A DNA stretch of 64,000 bases from Morella rubra. Taxonomy: Eukaryota > Streptophyta > Magnoliopsida > Fagales > Myricaceae. The notes below the pieces were generated by a model. The model saw only the letters and a list, made by a program, of their open reading frames with translations, did not search any database and was not told the DNA's origin. The DNA is taken from NCBI GenBank assembly GCA_003952965.2, contig CM025851.1, positions 2,815,307 through 2,879,306 of the forward strand, read 5' to 3'. Positions 1-14,512 of the stretch are shown piece after piece. The translations under genes and the position numbers were made by a program. Numbering within the stretch: the stretch's first letter is position 1; each line of letters begins with the position of its first letter.

Positions 1-3000
1 ATGCATACATTGTGGTGTCATTCTCAAATGCGACTCTTGTTCTTTCCATTGGTGAGACAGTTGAAGAAGTAAGTGATACTGGGTTTCTTGATAGTACGCC
101 TTCACTTGCTGTTTCTTTGATAGGCGATGACTCCCTCATGCAAGTTCATCCCAATGGCATTAGGCATATTAGGGAGGACGGGCGTATCAATGAGTGGAGG
201 ACTCCTGGAAAGAGGACAATTGCTAAGGTTGGTTCTAACAGACTTCAAGTGGTCATTGCACTTAGTGGGGGTGAAATTGTGTATTTTGAGGTGGATACCA
301 CCGGTCAGTTGATTGAGGTCGATAAGCATGAAATGTCCGGTGATGTGGCTTGTTTGGACATTGCCCCTGTACCTGAAGGAAGGCAGAGATCTCGTTTCCT
401 AGCAGTTGGTTCATATGATAACACGATTCGTATCTTATCATTGGACCCTGAAGATGGCATGCAGATTCTGAGTGTGCAAAGTGTTTCTTCAGCTCCAGAA
501 TCTCTTCTTTTTCTTGAAGTCCAGGCATCAATAGGTGGGGAGGATGGTGCTGATCATCCTGCCAGCCTTTTTCTTAATGCTGGTTTACAGAATGGAGTTT
601 TGTTCAGAACAGTTGTAGACATGGTGACTGGTCAGCTTTCTGATTCCCGTTCTCGATTCTTGGGACTGAGAGCCCCAAAGCTCTTTTCTATTATTGTAAG
701 GGGCAAGCGTGCCATGCTTTGCTTGTCAAGTAGACCTTGGCTTGGTTATATTCACCAAGGACACTTTCTTTTAACACCCCTATCTTATGAGACTCTTGAA
801 TACGCAGCTTCCTTTGCCTCCGACCAATGTGCTGAAGGTGTAGTTGCTGTTGCTGGGAGTGCTTTGAGGGTTTTTACTATTGAAAGATTGGGAGAAACAT
901 TTAATGAAACTGTGATTCCCCTAAGGTACACGCCAAGGAAGTTTGTGCTTCAACCCAAGCGAAAATTGCTGGTAATTATTGAGAGTGATCAAGGAGCATT
1001 CACAGCTGAAGAGCGCGAGGCTGCAAAAAAGGAATGCTTCGAAGCTGCTGGAACAGGTGAAAATGAAAACGGTAATGTGGACCAAATGGAGAATGGTGGT
1101 GATGAAGACAAAGATGATCCTCTCTCAGATGAACACTATGGCTATCCCAAGGCAGAATCAGACAAATGGGTTTCTTGCATTAGGGTTCTTGACCCAAAGA
1201 CGGCTAGTACAACTTGTCTGCTGGAGCTTCAGGATAATGAAGCGGCATTCAGCATATGCACTGTGAATTTTCATGATAAGGAATATGGAACACTTTTAGC
1301 TGTTGGTACAGCAAAGGGACTACAGTTTTGGCCCAGAAGAACTTTAGCTGCTGGTTTTATTCATATTTATAGGTTTGTAGATGAGGGAAGATCCCTGGAA
1401 CTATTGCACAAGACCCAAGTTGAAGGTGTTCCTACTGCTTTGTGCCAATTTCAGGGACGATTGCTTGCAGGTATTGGAAATGTTCTCAGATTATATGATT
1501 TGGGCAAGAGGAGATTGCTTAGAAAATGTGAGAACAAGCTGTTCCCCAACACTATTGTCTCCATTCAGACTTACCGCGATCGCATATATGTTGGAGATAT
1601 TCAGGAGGTATTTTTTTTTGTTTTTTGGGGAGTTCTATCAGATATGTTTGGAGTGATTGAAGAGGAACTCTTTAGCCATTGCTTTATCAGACACACACAC
1701 ATGTCAAATTTCTGTTTTTGGTTAAGGTGGTGGGTTTTGTTTGTTATGACAGAATTTCTTCCATGTGTGAAGCTTTAAGAAAAAATATGGAAAATTTATT
1801 CTGGTACCCAATTCTTGGTCCCTACGATTTCATTTTAGATAATACATTCCGGTGATATGATGGCGTTTTGTTAGTTATACAAACAAAAGAAATCACACTG
1901 TTGCACGTTGACCCATGTTGTTTGTTTCCCATGAAATGTAGCTCATCTTTTTTAGATGGATAATTTTTCCGGGATCTTTTCAGTTTTGTTGCATTAATGG
2001 GAAAAACGGGTGGTTTGTTGCACTAGGGCGGAGTTTGCTGTAACTATCATACCTCATACCATATGTGGTAGTGTTATGGGGTGATCACCTAATCTTGTCT
2101 TAGGTCAGTGGAATTAAAAACATTTATCATGGCCATTTATGTGCTTGTAGTGTGTACTGAAAGAGGGGGGCAGCGGGGTTTGAAAGTGGCTTGTGTTCGT
2201 GGACTTTTTAATACTCCGCTTCTTCCTTAACTTTCTTGTTCATTATTCCATAGCTGATTATCTTCTGGTGTCCTGTGCAGTCATTCCATTACTGCAAGTA
2301 CAGACGGGATGAGAATCAACTGTACATATTTGCTGATGATAGTGTTCCAAGATGGCTTACTGCATCATACCACATAGACTTTGATACCATGGCCGGTGCA
2401 GACAAGTTTGGGAATGTCTATTTTGTGCGGTTACCACAGGATGTGTCTGATGAGATAGAAGAAGATCCAACTGGTGGGAAAATAAAATGGGAGCAGGGGA
2501 AGCTGAATGGAGCCCCTAACAAGATGGAGGAGATTGTGCAGTTTCATGTTGGCGATGTGGTCACTTGCTTGCAGAAGGCATCTTTGATTCCAGGTGGTGG
2601 AGAGTGCCTCATATATGGGACAGTGATGGGGAGCTTGGGGGCATTGCTTGCATTCACCTCCCGTGATGATGTTGACTTCTTTTCTCACTTGGAGATGTAT
2701 ATGAGGCAGGAATATCCGCCTTTGTGTGGAAGAGATCACATGGGTTATAGATCTGCTTACTTTCCTGTTAAGGTAATCCACTTATTATTCTTTCTGCTCT
2801 ATTACCTTTTGTCCCATCTATTCATAGGTTCAGAATAATCATAATCCACTTATTATTCTTTCTGCTCTTATTACCTGTTGTCCCATCTATTCAGTTGTTC
2901 AGAATAATCATACTTTAAGCTTAACATCCATCATGGTCAATATTTTTTGTCATTCTTTACGTTGAATCTTGGGAGGGTTATCTTCTTTTTGTTGGAATTC

Positions 3001-3790
3001 CTGGAACTTTTACTTGTCGTTGGTCTTATGCTTTCTGCGGTCTGGATCATAGGTTTGTAGTCTCCCGTAGATGTTATGAAAGGCTTGATTTCTCTTTTTC
3101 AGAAAAATAGACGTTATAGTGGCTAGATTTCACTGGCAGGGTGGCTATTGGAATGATTCAAGTTTCTCTATGTCATTTGTCTCAAGTGGCGAAAGCCATC
3201 CTTATTTTTCTTTCCACAGACATGCATACATATGTACCTGCAAATATAAGTTTCTCTCCATCGTTGTATTTTGCATTCTTCACGTTGTTGTTAGGTGCAG
3301 TTACTACAATTTGAAGTCTGAATTTTTCTATCTTATAACAAATAATGAACCAATTAGTTCTATGGCAAAACAAGGGTTTTGCAGGTTCTGTATTTGAGCT
3401 ATGGGTAGCTATTGAACAGTTAATTTTATTGGTTCTGATATATTGATATTACTTTGATGTTATTATAATGGAATTTCGAATTGAAAACGTCTAGGTTCGA
3501 TGTGGTGATCATGTTCTAAATTCCTGTGATGAACTGGAGAACTTTTACAGTTCCAGTTTGATTCCTTCAATGATATTTTTGGTTCCATCAATTAGAGCTT
3601 AATTTATATTTACGATAGAACAATGCTGAAAGTGCTTAATTGTTCCTCGCAGGATGTGATCGATGGGGATCTATGTGAGCAGTTCCCAACACTACCTCTT
3701 GACTTGCAGAGAAAGATTGCCGATGAATTAGACAGAACCCCAGGGGAGATACTGAAGAAACTTGAAGAAGCTCGAAATAAGATCATTTGA
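1..3790 (+). CDS. SF3B3: Splicing factor 3B subunit 3 (SF3b130/SAP130), 3' part
   Basis: This is the C-terminal ~744 residues of the large beta-propeller subunit of the U2 snRNP SF3b complex, which acts in the nucleus in branch-site recognition. The frame is already open at the window edge (codons from position 3), so about 470 N-terminal residues lie upstream. Coding exons are 1-1607, 2281-2772 and 3653-3790, all GT-AG with phase-0 junctions. Recognisable blocks are NATLVLSIGETVEEVSDTGF near the start, AGADKFGNVYFVRLP and DPTGGKIKW in the middle exon, and PPLCGRDHMGYRS followed by DVIDGDLCEQF across the last intron, ending EELDRTPGEI. These match SF3B3 rather than the related DDB1 or CPSF160. 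The first intron (1608-2280) contains in-frame read-through that should not be annotated as protein. No frameshift is visible. The family assignment is secure; the exact exon edges are inferred. Confidence 0.96.
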
Positions 3791-5346
3791 GAAAAATCGA
3801 CTTAAAGGTTCCTTTTCTTGTCCTTTATCCATGTACTTATTATTGTCTTCGGATGAGGGGCTATCATTTTGGTCTTTTGGTTCTTGTTTGGATTTTGGTT
3901 CCATCAAATGAAGCAGACATCTGAAAATGTTGTTTATAGCACGTGCATATGCCTCAAAACTTGAGATGGTCTCAGGATCCAGACATTGATGTACCCATCA
4001 AATGGACATCTCATCTTGTTCGATTAGTTGGGCTTTTGGGTCACATAACATGGTTATATTTTGTAGGGTTCACCCATCTTTGTGGTCCCAGGATCTGATG
4101 GCGGATCTTTAAAATTTCAGCAATGTGTCATGATTTTTTGTTTGTAGTCTGATAACATGCAATGTATCATGCTTTTGAAAAACGGCTTGATTTTACCCAA
4201 GTTTGCACATGCAGATCAATATTCTAATCTACAATGGATTATCGCCCTTCGTCCTTGCACCTAGGGGCCAACACTGCAGGCTACGGAAGGAAATATGTTG
4301 TCTGACTCTAGAATGACCCACGGAGGGACATTAAAAAGTTTAGCGTATTGGGAAAAAGCTGTAATCCTCTCCCTTTCCGGACATCATTCTGTTGTTGTAA
4401 TTATTCAATATCTGATTTGATGCGTTCTTTCTATTGAATCTTGTTAAGTAACTGCTATGTGCCCTTCCTGTATGTCGCTGGGCGGTGTTCCTCGTCTAAG
4501 GCCTGGACAGCAGTTAGAATTGTGCTCAAATTGTCTCTCTCACTTATCTGGGTGGTAAAGAAAACCCACAGTAACCTACAGGGATTTTAATACGACTGCG
4601 TAATGTGAACAATGAGGCAATGCTGCTGGCAGGAATGGTCGAGAGCAACAAGGAGTTCGAATTTAGAAGTTTTTTTTTTCTGGGCAATTCGAATTTAGAA
4701 GTTAAAAGTAGGAATTTCCATCCACAACTGTTGTATTATACTACATTCTTCATAGGTAATTTCCTGTTTTTTAGCTACAAGATGACTCTTCGCCCTCGAC
4801 GGATTATATGGCCGTTTGGTTCTGCCCCACTAGTGTGACTCGTCGTTTTTGGCCGCTGGGGGTCCATGTACTGTTTCCGTTTCACCCCCGTTTTTGGGCT
4901 CAAGTTTCTTTTTTCTTTGAGCAATGAGCGGGCACTTTATAGACGCAATGCGGATTTAACAAAATCTTTCGTGAAAAAAAAATCAGCACCGCAAGAGTAT
5001 TTTTAGCAGTTTTTTTAAATTTACCTCTCTATTTTAATTGGAAAGTACATTTTTTTTTATTTTAATTATTAATTTTTAAAAAATATTTTTAACAGTTTTC
5101 TTATTTTAAGTATCTATTTTTTCTTATTTTATTTAAATATTATTTTTTAAAGATTTTTTTATTCTTTCTCTAATAATTATATTTTTAAATATTTATTTTT
5201 AAAAGTATGAGAAGAAGAAAAGAAAAATAAATAAATTGAAAAAAAAAAGAAAAAAAGAAAAGAGAGAGAACATGAGAGAAGAAAATAAAATAAAATAAAA
5301 AGAAAGAAAAATATAGATATTAATATTATAAGATAGTGAAGTGAAT

Positions 5347-5374
5347 AGTAATTCTTTAAAAATAAAGAATTACT
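5347..5374. repeat. Perfect 12-bp palindrome in an AT-rich element
   Basis: The arms AGTAATTCTTTA and TAAAGAATTACT flank a 4-base A loop. The complementarity extends outward with one mismatch (GAAT/GTTC). It sits within the AT-rich block and is probably the centre of a decayed foldback or MITE-type element. Confidence 0.6.
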
Positions 5375-5631
5375 GTTCATATACGTTAAAATTTGTTATA
5401 ATAAATAAACTGCTGCATGATATTTTTTAACTTTTTTATTAAATTGGTTCTCTATTCTAATCAAAACGTTAGAATAGAAAATCTACTGACAATGCTTCAA
5501 GGGAAAAACATGAAGGTAGAAAATAAAAACAAAACAACGTTCCGTTCTTCGAAGAATCTGTTTAACTTCGGATGGCTTCGGGAAATGATTACGATGTACT
5601 CCGATCCTTTTTTTAAGTTTAGGCAAGATAA

Positions 5632-5655
5632 ATATATATATATATATATATATAT
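5632..5655. repeat. (AT)n microsatellite
   Basis: About 12 uninterrupted AT dinucleotides are visible directly. The tract is likely length-polymorphic. Confidence 0.95.
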
Positions 5656-6046
5656 CAAAACCAAAGTATAAAATGAGGAGGAAGGGAGCACCGACGACCA
5701 CCTTTTCGGAAAATTTTGCCGAAACGTTTAGCTGAACGACAGCTGATCAAAGAAAAAAAACTGAAAGAAATTTAAATGAATTTCCAGGGGTCCAACTTAT
5801 AACATATTGCCACTCTTAACCAGGCCTGGCAAGCTCAGCAGCTTCTTTGCACACATGAGAAACAATTTAGAAAATATAGAAGGAAGAAAGTAAAGAAGAA
5901 CTCCCATTGGGTTGTGTCATTATTCTCGTCACTCCCTAGTGACTAGAGTTGTTTCTCTTGCCTATTTCAGTGCCATCCACCATCAAATTCTGGCCGCCGA
6001 AAACAGCCATGGCTACCAATTATCTTCTGGGATTTGCTCAAAATGC

Positions 6047-8563
6047 TCAGTCCTTGAGTAAAACGTCATTTTGATGTTTCAGCTCCTTCTCCAACCCCGA
6101 ACTTCCCAGGGCGGGTCGATTGTCCAACCAATTGATAATGTCGGAAAACACAATGTCCAAGTTTTCCGGTGGCTCTCCGTAGAGCAAACCATGCCACATC
6201 CCTGGATACAACTTCAAGTTCTTATCCGGGCTTGAGGCCGAATCATAAAGCAATTTGCTCACTGCTTTGTCGGTCACTCTGTCCTCCTCTCCATGGATCA
6301 CTAAAAATGGCAGCGATACCTGAGCAAGGCAAAATTCTAGAAGGTAAAAAAAAATAATAAATAATAATAACAATAACAAACTTCCTAATATTCTGCACCA
6401 AAACGTCAATCAGTTTGAAATTGTTTTCCTTATATTCTGGACAAAGTCGTATCAAAAACAAAACTGAGAAATTGACAAACGGACCTCATTCAGTCTCTTC
6501 TCAATGTCAGCACTGACCCTGAAAAGTTCAGCACCGGTTTTCAAGCGAGGCCGGCCTTTATAGCAATATGGGTTGGCTCTAACCTGTTTATATTTTAAGA
6601 GTAAACAATCAGTTCCGAATCTTTTGAGGAAAAGATAAAAACGAAGGGGTGGAAATATACTTGTTCTCTTATCGCCAGCTCTTTAAAGGCAAGATCAATG
6701 ATATCTGGGGTTGGGATTAGTTTCCATGTTGGAATTACCAAGCAAAGCTTTGTCAAAACGGACAACACGATTGGGTTTGGCCTCATGTCATCTGCTATCT
6801 GCAAAGTTTCAACATAAAACCGGAAACACATTCATTAAACCAACACATTTATGTTCCATCAAAACTGAATCCAAAGTGTAATCTAGATTTCAATGCCTCC
6901 TGATCACAATTGAGTTGGATTATTAACGCACACAATACAATCCATATTTGCTCTGTTCTACTTCCGGGATTATGATATTCTTCAATTTCTTGACTAAATT
7001 GTATAATACAATTTGGAGAAAGCAAAATAATCGAACACTATATTATTTAATATTGCCGACTTAAAAGTTCGGACAGATGGAAATGGCTGACAATCAGTCC
7101 TGTTTAGGATATATATATGTATTAAATAAATGATTTGTAGCCGTAGAAAGTGACTTAAGCCGTGCTTTTTGCTTTTTGCGTTTTGCAGAAGGAAGTCATC
7201 TTCTTTCCAAACTGCGTTTTGATTGAAGCTTTTAAACTGTCCTCAGATCAAATCTCTCAGGATCTGCTTAAACCAGATGCTTCTATATAAAAAGGAAAAT
7301 ATGCTAAAAAAATCATATATAAACGTTGGTTATGCGTCAGTATCTTTTCTTGGTATGCAGGGCACAATCAATCAACCACAACTGATTTGAGCAATTTAAC
7401 ACACAAAACCATGAGATGTCATATGGCTCCGAAATAGTTAAACCATGACGATATATTGAATGTACGATATGAACCGCTCATGCTGCTGTGAAAGGAAAAG
7501 AAAGAACATGTCCTAGATCCTACTTTTCAGGACGACCATCATTTTATCACGAGCTTTTTCGTTCATTCCAAAACTAGTACGACACGAAACTGTTGGCAGA
7601 AGACAGAAGAGCTTACCTTACACATGGGTGCAACCAAGATCCCACCATCCCAGTATTCCGGCTTCTTCCTGTGCAATAGCAGAACCATTGCCCCTCCCAT
7701 GGACTCTCCCATCAGATATCTCATCTTCCCTCTGTTCTCTCTCTTTTCTGGATGCCACCCACAACAGAAGGAAAAGACACAAACAATCTAAGTTTGTTGG
7801 CCATCAAAAGCAGCATATGAAAAAACAGAGTAATTCCTGATCACATATGAGCAGCATGCTAATTGGATGGAATGCTCATGTCTTATGCTTCTTCTTTTTT
7901 TTTACTTCTGTTTTTACGTTCAAGGAGACAAGTGTGAAATCTGACCACATATGTTTGTGAAGTGGTTAGAGCAATCATCCACGACATCGTCAAAGTTATT
8001 AACGAAGCCCGCTAAGCCTCCCGACTTTCCGTGGCCTTCATAGTCTATCCCATATACGGCGAATCCAGCCTTCACTAGGCGCCTTGCGGTACCTAATACA
8101 AACCCAATCCATATATCAACAGGGATGATTTCTTTACCATTTTCTTTTGCTTTCCTTTATCTTTTCGCTTCTAAATCAAATGGAAAGAGAATACAGAGTG
8201 AAGTATACTGACTGTCCATGGTGATGCTGCACTCCATGGCATAACCGTGGCACATAAAAATCAAGGCTTTGGGTTCTCCATTTACGGGAAGCCATCGGCA
8301 TGTGAAGAGCTTCACTTCACGCGAATTGAATATATACTCCTGGAGATTTTAAGCCAAAATTAAGAAACAAAGATGGAGTCAAGAAAAAGGGGACAGAATT
8401 TTCCGTATCAAAGACTTGGCTAACCTCTTCATATCTAACATCTCCTGTTTTACTCGCCTGTGCCTGCAAAAGGTTAAAGCAAGGAACGAATATCAGTATC
8501 ACAAAGGTTGGTTTTGCATGGGAGAAAGAAAGAGAAACAGCGCATGGCAGCGAGACAAACCAT
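6047..8563 (-). CDS. Alpha/beta hydrolase, monoacylglycerol lipase / caffeoylshikimate esterase-like
   Basis: A 318-residue serine hydrolase of the plant MAGL family, likely cytosolic or membrane-associated, acting on monoacylglycerols, lysophospholipids or related esters. Exons in transcript order are 8563-8561, 8463-8425, 8339-8213, 8092-7946, 7747-7617, 6798-6661, 6583-6485 and 6319-6047; the phases close exactly to 957 nt. The oxyanion HG lies near residue 45 (CHGYAMECS). The nucleophile elbow GESMGG places Ser121. Asp241 (HGEEDRVTD) and His271 (PGMWHGLLYGE) complete the triad. Other family blocks are YEGHGKSGG, ILVAPMCKIADD and NPYCYKGRPRLKT. The first coding exon carries only the ATG, directly followed by the GT donor at 8560-8559. 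The protein starts MAQASKTGDVRYEEEY, as in relatives. There is no signal peptide. The true substrate cannot be told from sequence. Confidence 0.93.
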
Positions 8564-8704
8564 GAAGGAACGGAAGCAACCTCCGAAACTTGAGAGATAG
8601 GAAAAACAACGAAACTTTTAGATTACCAAGAAATAAACGGAAGAGAGAGAGACGCAACTGTAGAGAAAATAACAGAAAGATAAGCCGAATATCTGAACGC
8701 TGGC

Positions 8705-8715
8705 GTTTTTATAGA
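8705..8715 (-). promoter_or_regulatory. TATA box for the hydrolase gene
   Basis: On the minus strand the motif TCTATAAAAAC lies about 145 bases upstream of the ATG. It would place transcription start near 8680, leaving a ~115-base 5' UTR that ends with the ATG-only exon. Confidence 0.55.
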
Positions 8716-8739
8716 CTTATAGTCCGAGAAGGAAAAGCT

Positions 8740-11700
8740 ATACTAGTCGATTATAAAATTTAAAAGAACCAAAAATAGACCCCACAGCCCCTCTTGTTGT
8801 CCATAGATGGGCCCTGTCCACCACTCCGCGTTTCGCTTTAGGCCCGTGTGATATCTCGGATATAGTGCTTCTAGAGCTTCACTTTGGACTCGACCAATTG
8901 CTTATCTTATCTCCAATATTCAATCATATTTTGAAACGACTGATAATTGGTAAACGACCAAGAGCAAGAAGATAAGAGGAATCTTTTTTTTTTTTTTTTT
9001 TTCTTTTTGCTGAAGATAACAGGAATTCGAGCCTTTAAAATTTTGCCTATTTTCCCTCTCTTTCTCTTACATGGGAGGTCCAATAATTTATCGATCGAAA
9101 TGTTTATCATTTGATTTAGTTCGCTCTTGTGAGATCGACCCTTTATATATATATATCACCCGCTCTTGCCCTTTGTCTAATTCTTTAGGCGACAATATAT
9201 CTTCTTTTTTATTATTAGTATATTAGTAAAGGGTAATTTAGATGCTAATCATGATCTTCATGGGTTAATATTTTATGTTTTTGGCCAATTGACTACTACC
9301 ACTTGAGCAGTTCGTTAGGGCAACTTGAGATTTAATAATCGTACAGAGTCGCATAGGTACCCACGAAAGTCTCAAATGACGTGTTTTGGAACCCAAGAGT
9401 TTGGATCAACACCTTGGAAAGTCCGTTAATAAATATTTATTAAAAAAAATTACATTTAATTATTAAAAAAAAAGTAAGTTAGTGGACGACGTAGACCCAT
9501 ATTACGAGGGTTTTTTTTGGTGAAAGTTAATTTATTTATTAGTCCATTCCAAGTAGTGCACGTTAGAATATTTTAAGATCTGCGATTATTTTTAAACTAT
9601 TTCTCGAAACAGGAAACGATCAGATTTTTTTTTGTGCTATTATTATAACCTAGGGGGATATATATCTCTATTTTATTTTGTTTGATCAGAAGGAATATAT
9701 ACATTGACGGAGTCAAGCCCCCACACAAAAAATAAATAAATAAATAAATTCCAAACAAATCTTCTTGAATATGTGTAATTTTTATGTATACTCGTGAATA
9801 ACAAAATTGGTATTGTGTTTTCTTCGCTATATAGAAATTAAATTGTGCCATGTTCATATGAATATGTGTATTTTCATATATTATTTGGCTATTTTTAATA
9901 ATTCCTACATTCTCTTAAATTCACCCAAGAAAAAATTTCTGACTGAGCCCAGAATATATATAAACTCGGTGCCGAAGCTAAGGCGCGTTGAATGGAGTCT
10001 GGAAGGCAGCTTTGACCCGGCGGTTGCGCGTAATGGATTTCACGGACTTTAAATCGCATTTGATCGGCCGATTCTCGTTGACTAGCACCCATGGGCCATG
10101 GCCTTTAAAGCCATTCACCCGGACCATCGTGGGTCAGGCTTCCAATTATTTTACCTCGCATGGATTCGCTGTGGAAAATGTGCTCTGCATGTATTTTATG
10201 CAAATGCTGAATGCATGCTACCGGTATCACATAGGTTTATTACGAATTAACATTTACTTAAAAAATAGTAATTTTATTATAGCGAGATCAATTATAATAG
10301 AATTTATTTTTACTTTTACCCTAAGAGTTTCAATTAAGTTAATTAACTTGCATTTAAAGCGTCATGCATGTTCTTCTTTCCAATTGGTATAATTGTAATT
10401 AGAAGCTACTGATAACTTAATTATAAGGTCCACTCTAGTTGAGTAAGTTAATTAAGGCTTTCATCTCTCCTATTTTGCTTAGAAAGAAAGGTTAAATTCA
10501 TCATAAACATATATACATTCAAGTAAAAAAAAAAAACTTAAATAAACCAATAAAATAAGTAAAGCAAACAAAGTACACCCATAAATTAAAATAGTATTTT
10601 TATTCAACCCATTAGAAATTTAGGATAATTTAAAATACAGGTCGATGATTATAGAAATAATAATAATATATAGGTGTGTCAGTTGTCACTAGCACATCCA
10701 TATATATTAAATTAAAAGGAGACCCGGTGTTATCTTATGGATCATGGATATCGGATTCCCCGTTTTTTAGTAACGGATAGGCCTTAAGTAAGGACAACGC
10801 TGTCGCTGTCAACAAACGGAAGCATGCGAGTTAATATGCGCTCATCAATGGCGGCCATTAGCCGAAGGAATTGCTTGTATTAATTTATGCTTTAGATGCG
10901 GTCTCAAAACCATGGCAGCCGTCGATGTATTTGTCAATTTGTGTCCGCAGTCAAAGAAGGAAGCATCTGCAATTTAGGCCGATTTTGACATTCAAGCTAG
11001 CGCGCAGCTCCACGAATAATCAAGATGACAGACTTATTCGTCATCAAGATGTTGCCGCCAGGGACCGCAACTTTATCCCCTAAGACAAAGACGGTTTCCA
11101 GATCTATACTCTTCTTTCTTGAGCATTAAATTTAGAAATTACTCTTTTTGATGATCCGTTTCACATTCTTCACATTCTTCTCCAGAGGATTTCGATTAAA
11201 AAATGGAACAGAATTTTCTTGGCCTCTCATGACGATTAGGAGCAGAAATACGAATACCCAGTGGGGGAAAAGAATAAACAGATACGAAAAGGAAATATAC
11301 CAGAAAGTACTAGTGTATGCGTTATTGATTGCGGGTGGGGGCCGGTTATGATGGATGCATGACGAACCCCTGAAACTCTTTTCAACTGACAATGCTACAG
11401 ATCCCTCGTCGAAAAAGCAATCGAAAGGGAAATGGCAAGTGACAGGATAGTTGAAAATTTTAGTCTGCTGACGTCAAAAGAGTATTCAAAATTACGGGGA
11501 GATAAAATGTAAAAAAATTGATAATTTTATGCCATGATCGTAATAGTTGATGAATAAAAAAAGTATTTAAGCATAATAGTATTAATTATAATTATAAACG
11601 ATTGAAATACAATATTTAGCTCGAATAACTGGGGGATGACATTTGAGATGGGATCGCCAATGAATGACATTCTTATATATCAAGACACTAGTGATGGAGA

Positions 11701-12770
11701 CAAAGTCAAAAGTATTAGTTAAAGATTAGATTTCCCTTTAACTAAACCATATCATATGACATAAAATAATCAGGATTCATTTTTCTTGAACATCATTGTC
11801 AAGGCTGATTTATTTTTCCCCTCCTTTTTCAAACTATCTACGAGGTAGAATTATAGAGAGGTCTGCAATTAGTTAGCTTCGTTTCACTAGAAAACGAGAT
11901 GGTTAGTTGAGTTTGTGGCTTGGTGACATCTCATACGAGTCTACGACCACACAATTTGTTACTTTCAGGCATGTCAACTTTTTCTTTCTTGTCACAGTAG
12001 TGCTTTGGAATCGGAAGTGTCTACAAAAAGAAAAACGAAGTGCTTTGAAAGTGCTCGTTTTTCTGATGATTTGCACCACCAGGACTAATATGGGTATAGG
12101 TAGTTACACACTCTTAAGTAAAAGTCAAATCTAGTTTTTTGTAGTGACATATATTGGGGCACATGCCACGACGACCAAGTGTTTTGGGACCATCCATTAT
12201 TTGGCTAATTGATTTTATTATTATTTTATTAGAGTCTTCGTAAAAATGACTAAAAAAAAGAAGAAGAAGATATCAGATTTCTATTTCTTCATTTTATATG
12301 TATCTTTACAATTTGATCGACGTTTCTATGAAATACGCAAAAGATTCCCAAGGAGACTTATATAACCCACTTCATAGATAGCATCCATACAAAATTGAAT
12401 TGATCGAGAAATTGATACCTCTTTTAATTGATGGTGTGGAAGAAATTGGTTCACGTCGTTTAATTACCTCGTGACCATATATAGGATTTAGGCAGCATAC
12501 GAGTAGTGTGGTGACTGGCCTACCTATCCTAATTGTTCCACATACTCTTCAGTGAATTTGGACCATCTTTTATTGTCTAAATCGACCAACAACTTTTGTA
12601 AATTTCAGATGGGAACCATGTTTGGTCGATATGGCGAGATGAACCGAAAGCTGGTAAAGCTGCCACACCTGGAAATAAACCAGGGTGAACGTGGAAATGG
12701 GAAATTGGAACCACACGTCGGTTTTATCCAATAAGTGTGTGATGTCAAGAAGAGATAAAGTGAATACTAA
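8740..12770. other. Gene-poor AT-rich intergenic region
   Basis: I found no coding region with recognisable protein similarity. The stretch includes a T run at 8985-9002, an AAAT-type simple repeat near 9729-9748, and a GC-richer island at about 10735-11100 with short meaningless open frames. Between 11100 and 12770 I see only AT-rich single-copy-looking DNA and the distal promoter of the downstream ribosomal gene. Confidence 0.5.
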
Positions 12771-12773
12771 ATT

Positions 12774-13310
12774 TGGGCTGGATTATCTCTACACGAGATG
12801 GGCTGCCCTCAAGCCCAAATTTGTTGAATGGACATCTGCTTTAAACTAATCGGGCCAACAACGTCGATTCAAAAGCCCCAACCTAACCCAAGAAGAAACA
12901 ATTTTACAAGATTGTCATCTTAAGCCCAATGAAGCACAGGAAAATATTACCAGACCGACCATTATAAACCTTAGGCCTGAACCCCTTAAGAAGCAACAAC
13001 GGGTCCAAGAGACTTCATTTTTTGTAAAGGCTTCACTTGGGCTGGTTTATCACCATGCGGGATGGGCCGCAGTCAATCAATGATCCACGAAACCTCCCAA
13101 AGTAAATGGGCCCAATTAAGGAGCCGAACCGTGATTCAGAAGAGGGCTTTAATCGAGCTTTTTCTTCAGCACCTGGACTGGATTCTCTCCAGACGGGATG
13201 GGATGCTATCAAGCCCAAAAGCCCCATCCGAAACCCAGAAGAAACCATTGTACAACATATTTCAGCCCGACCATTTGAAGCCCCAGGCCTGAACCCCTTA
13301 AAATCAACCT
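12774..13310. repeat. Diverged tandem duplication in the RPL35 promoter
   Basis: The segment from about 12777 to 13000 resembles that from about 13171 to 13310. Shared blocks include a GGGCTGGATT-like start, AAGCCCAAA, AGAAGAAAC and the near-identical AGGCCTGAACCCCTTAA near 12973 and 13289. A third partial unit begins near 13037 (GGGCTGGTTTATC, GCGGGATGGGCC). The copies differ by indels and many substitutions, so the duplication is not recent. Confidence 0.7.
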
Positions 13311-13331
13311 CTTCCGTTTGTCGTAGGGTTT
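12774..13331 (+). promoter_or_regulatory. RPL35 promoter with clustered site II motifs and a telo-box
   Basis: At least seven TGGGCY site II elements (either strand) occur before the start codon: 12774, 12799, 12812, 12923, 13038, 13063 and 13107, with another AGCCCA at 13212. A telo-box TAGGGTTT sits at 13324-13331, about 50 bases before the ATG. Site II plus telo-box is the known promoter signature of plant ribosomal-protein genes, bound by TCP factors and telo-box proteins. There is no clear TATA box. The site II elements lie in diverged repeated units, described among the findings. Confidence 0.8.
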
Positions 13332-13380
13332 CATTCTTGGAGAAACAGATCCGCCGCAGGAAGCTCAGGGACAGAGCGCA

Positions 13381-14512
<1,132 letters not shown>

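Larger units (their letters stand above)
3791..6046. other. SF3B3 3' UTR and AT-rich intergenic DNA
   Basis: No gene was recognised. The first ~600 bases are probably the SF3B3 3' UTR, because composition stays transcript-like to about 4440, but no convincing poly(A) signal could be chosen. From about 4970 to 5480 the sequence becomes extremely AT-rich, with long T and A runs, a short palindrome at 5347-5374 and a microsatellite at 5632-5655. This part looks like a degraded miniature transposon. Confidence 0.6.

Noticed and set aside
1608..1778. C-terminal extension of the first SF3B3 exon
   Set aside because: It is intron read-through. The family sequence continues exactly at 2281 after GT-AG splicing.
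9978..11090. GC-richer open frames at 9988-10392 and 10871-11083
   Set aside because: No recognisable protein family, no splice structure, and codon content looks random.
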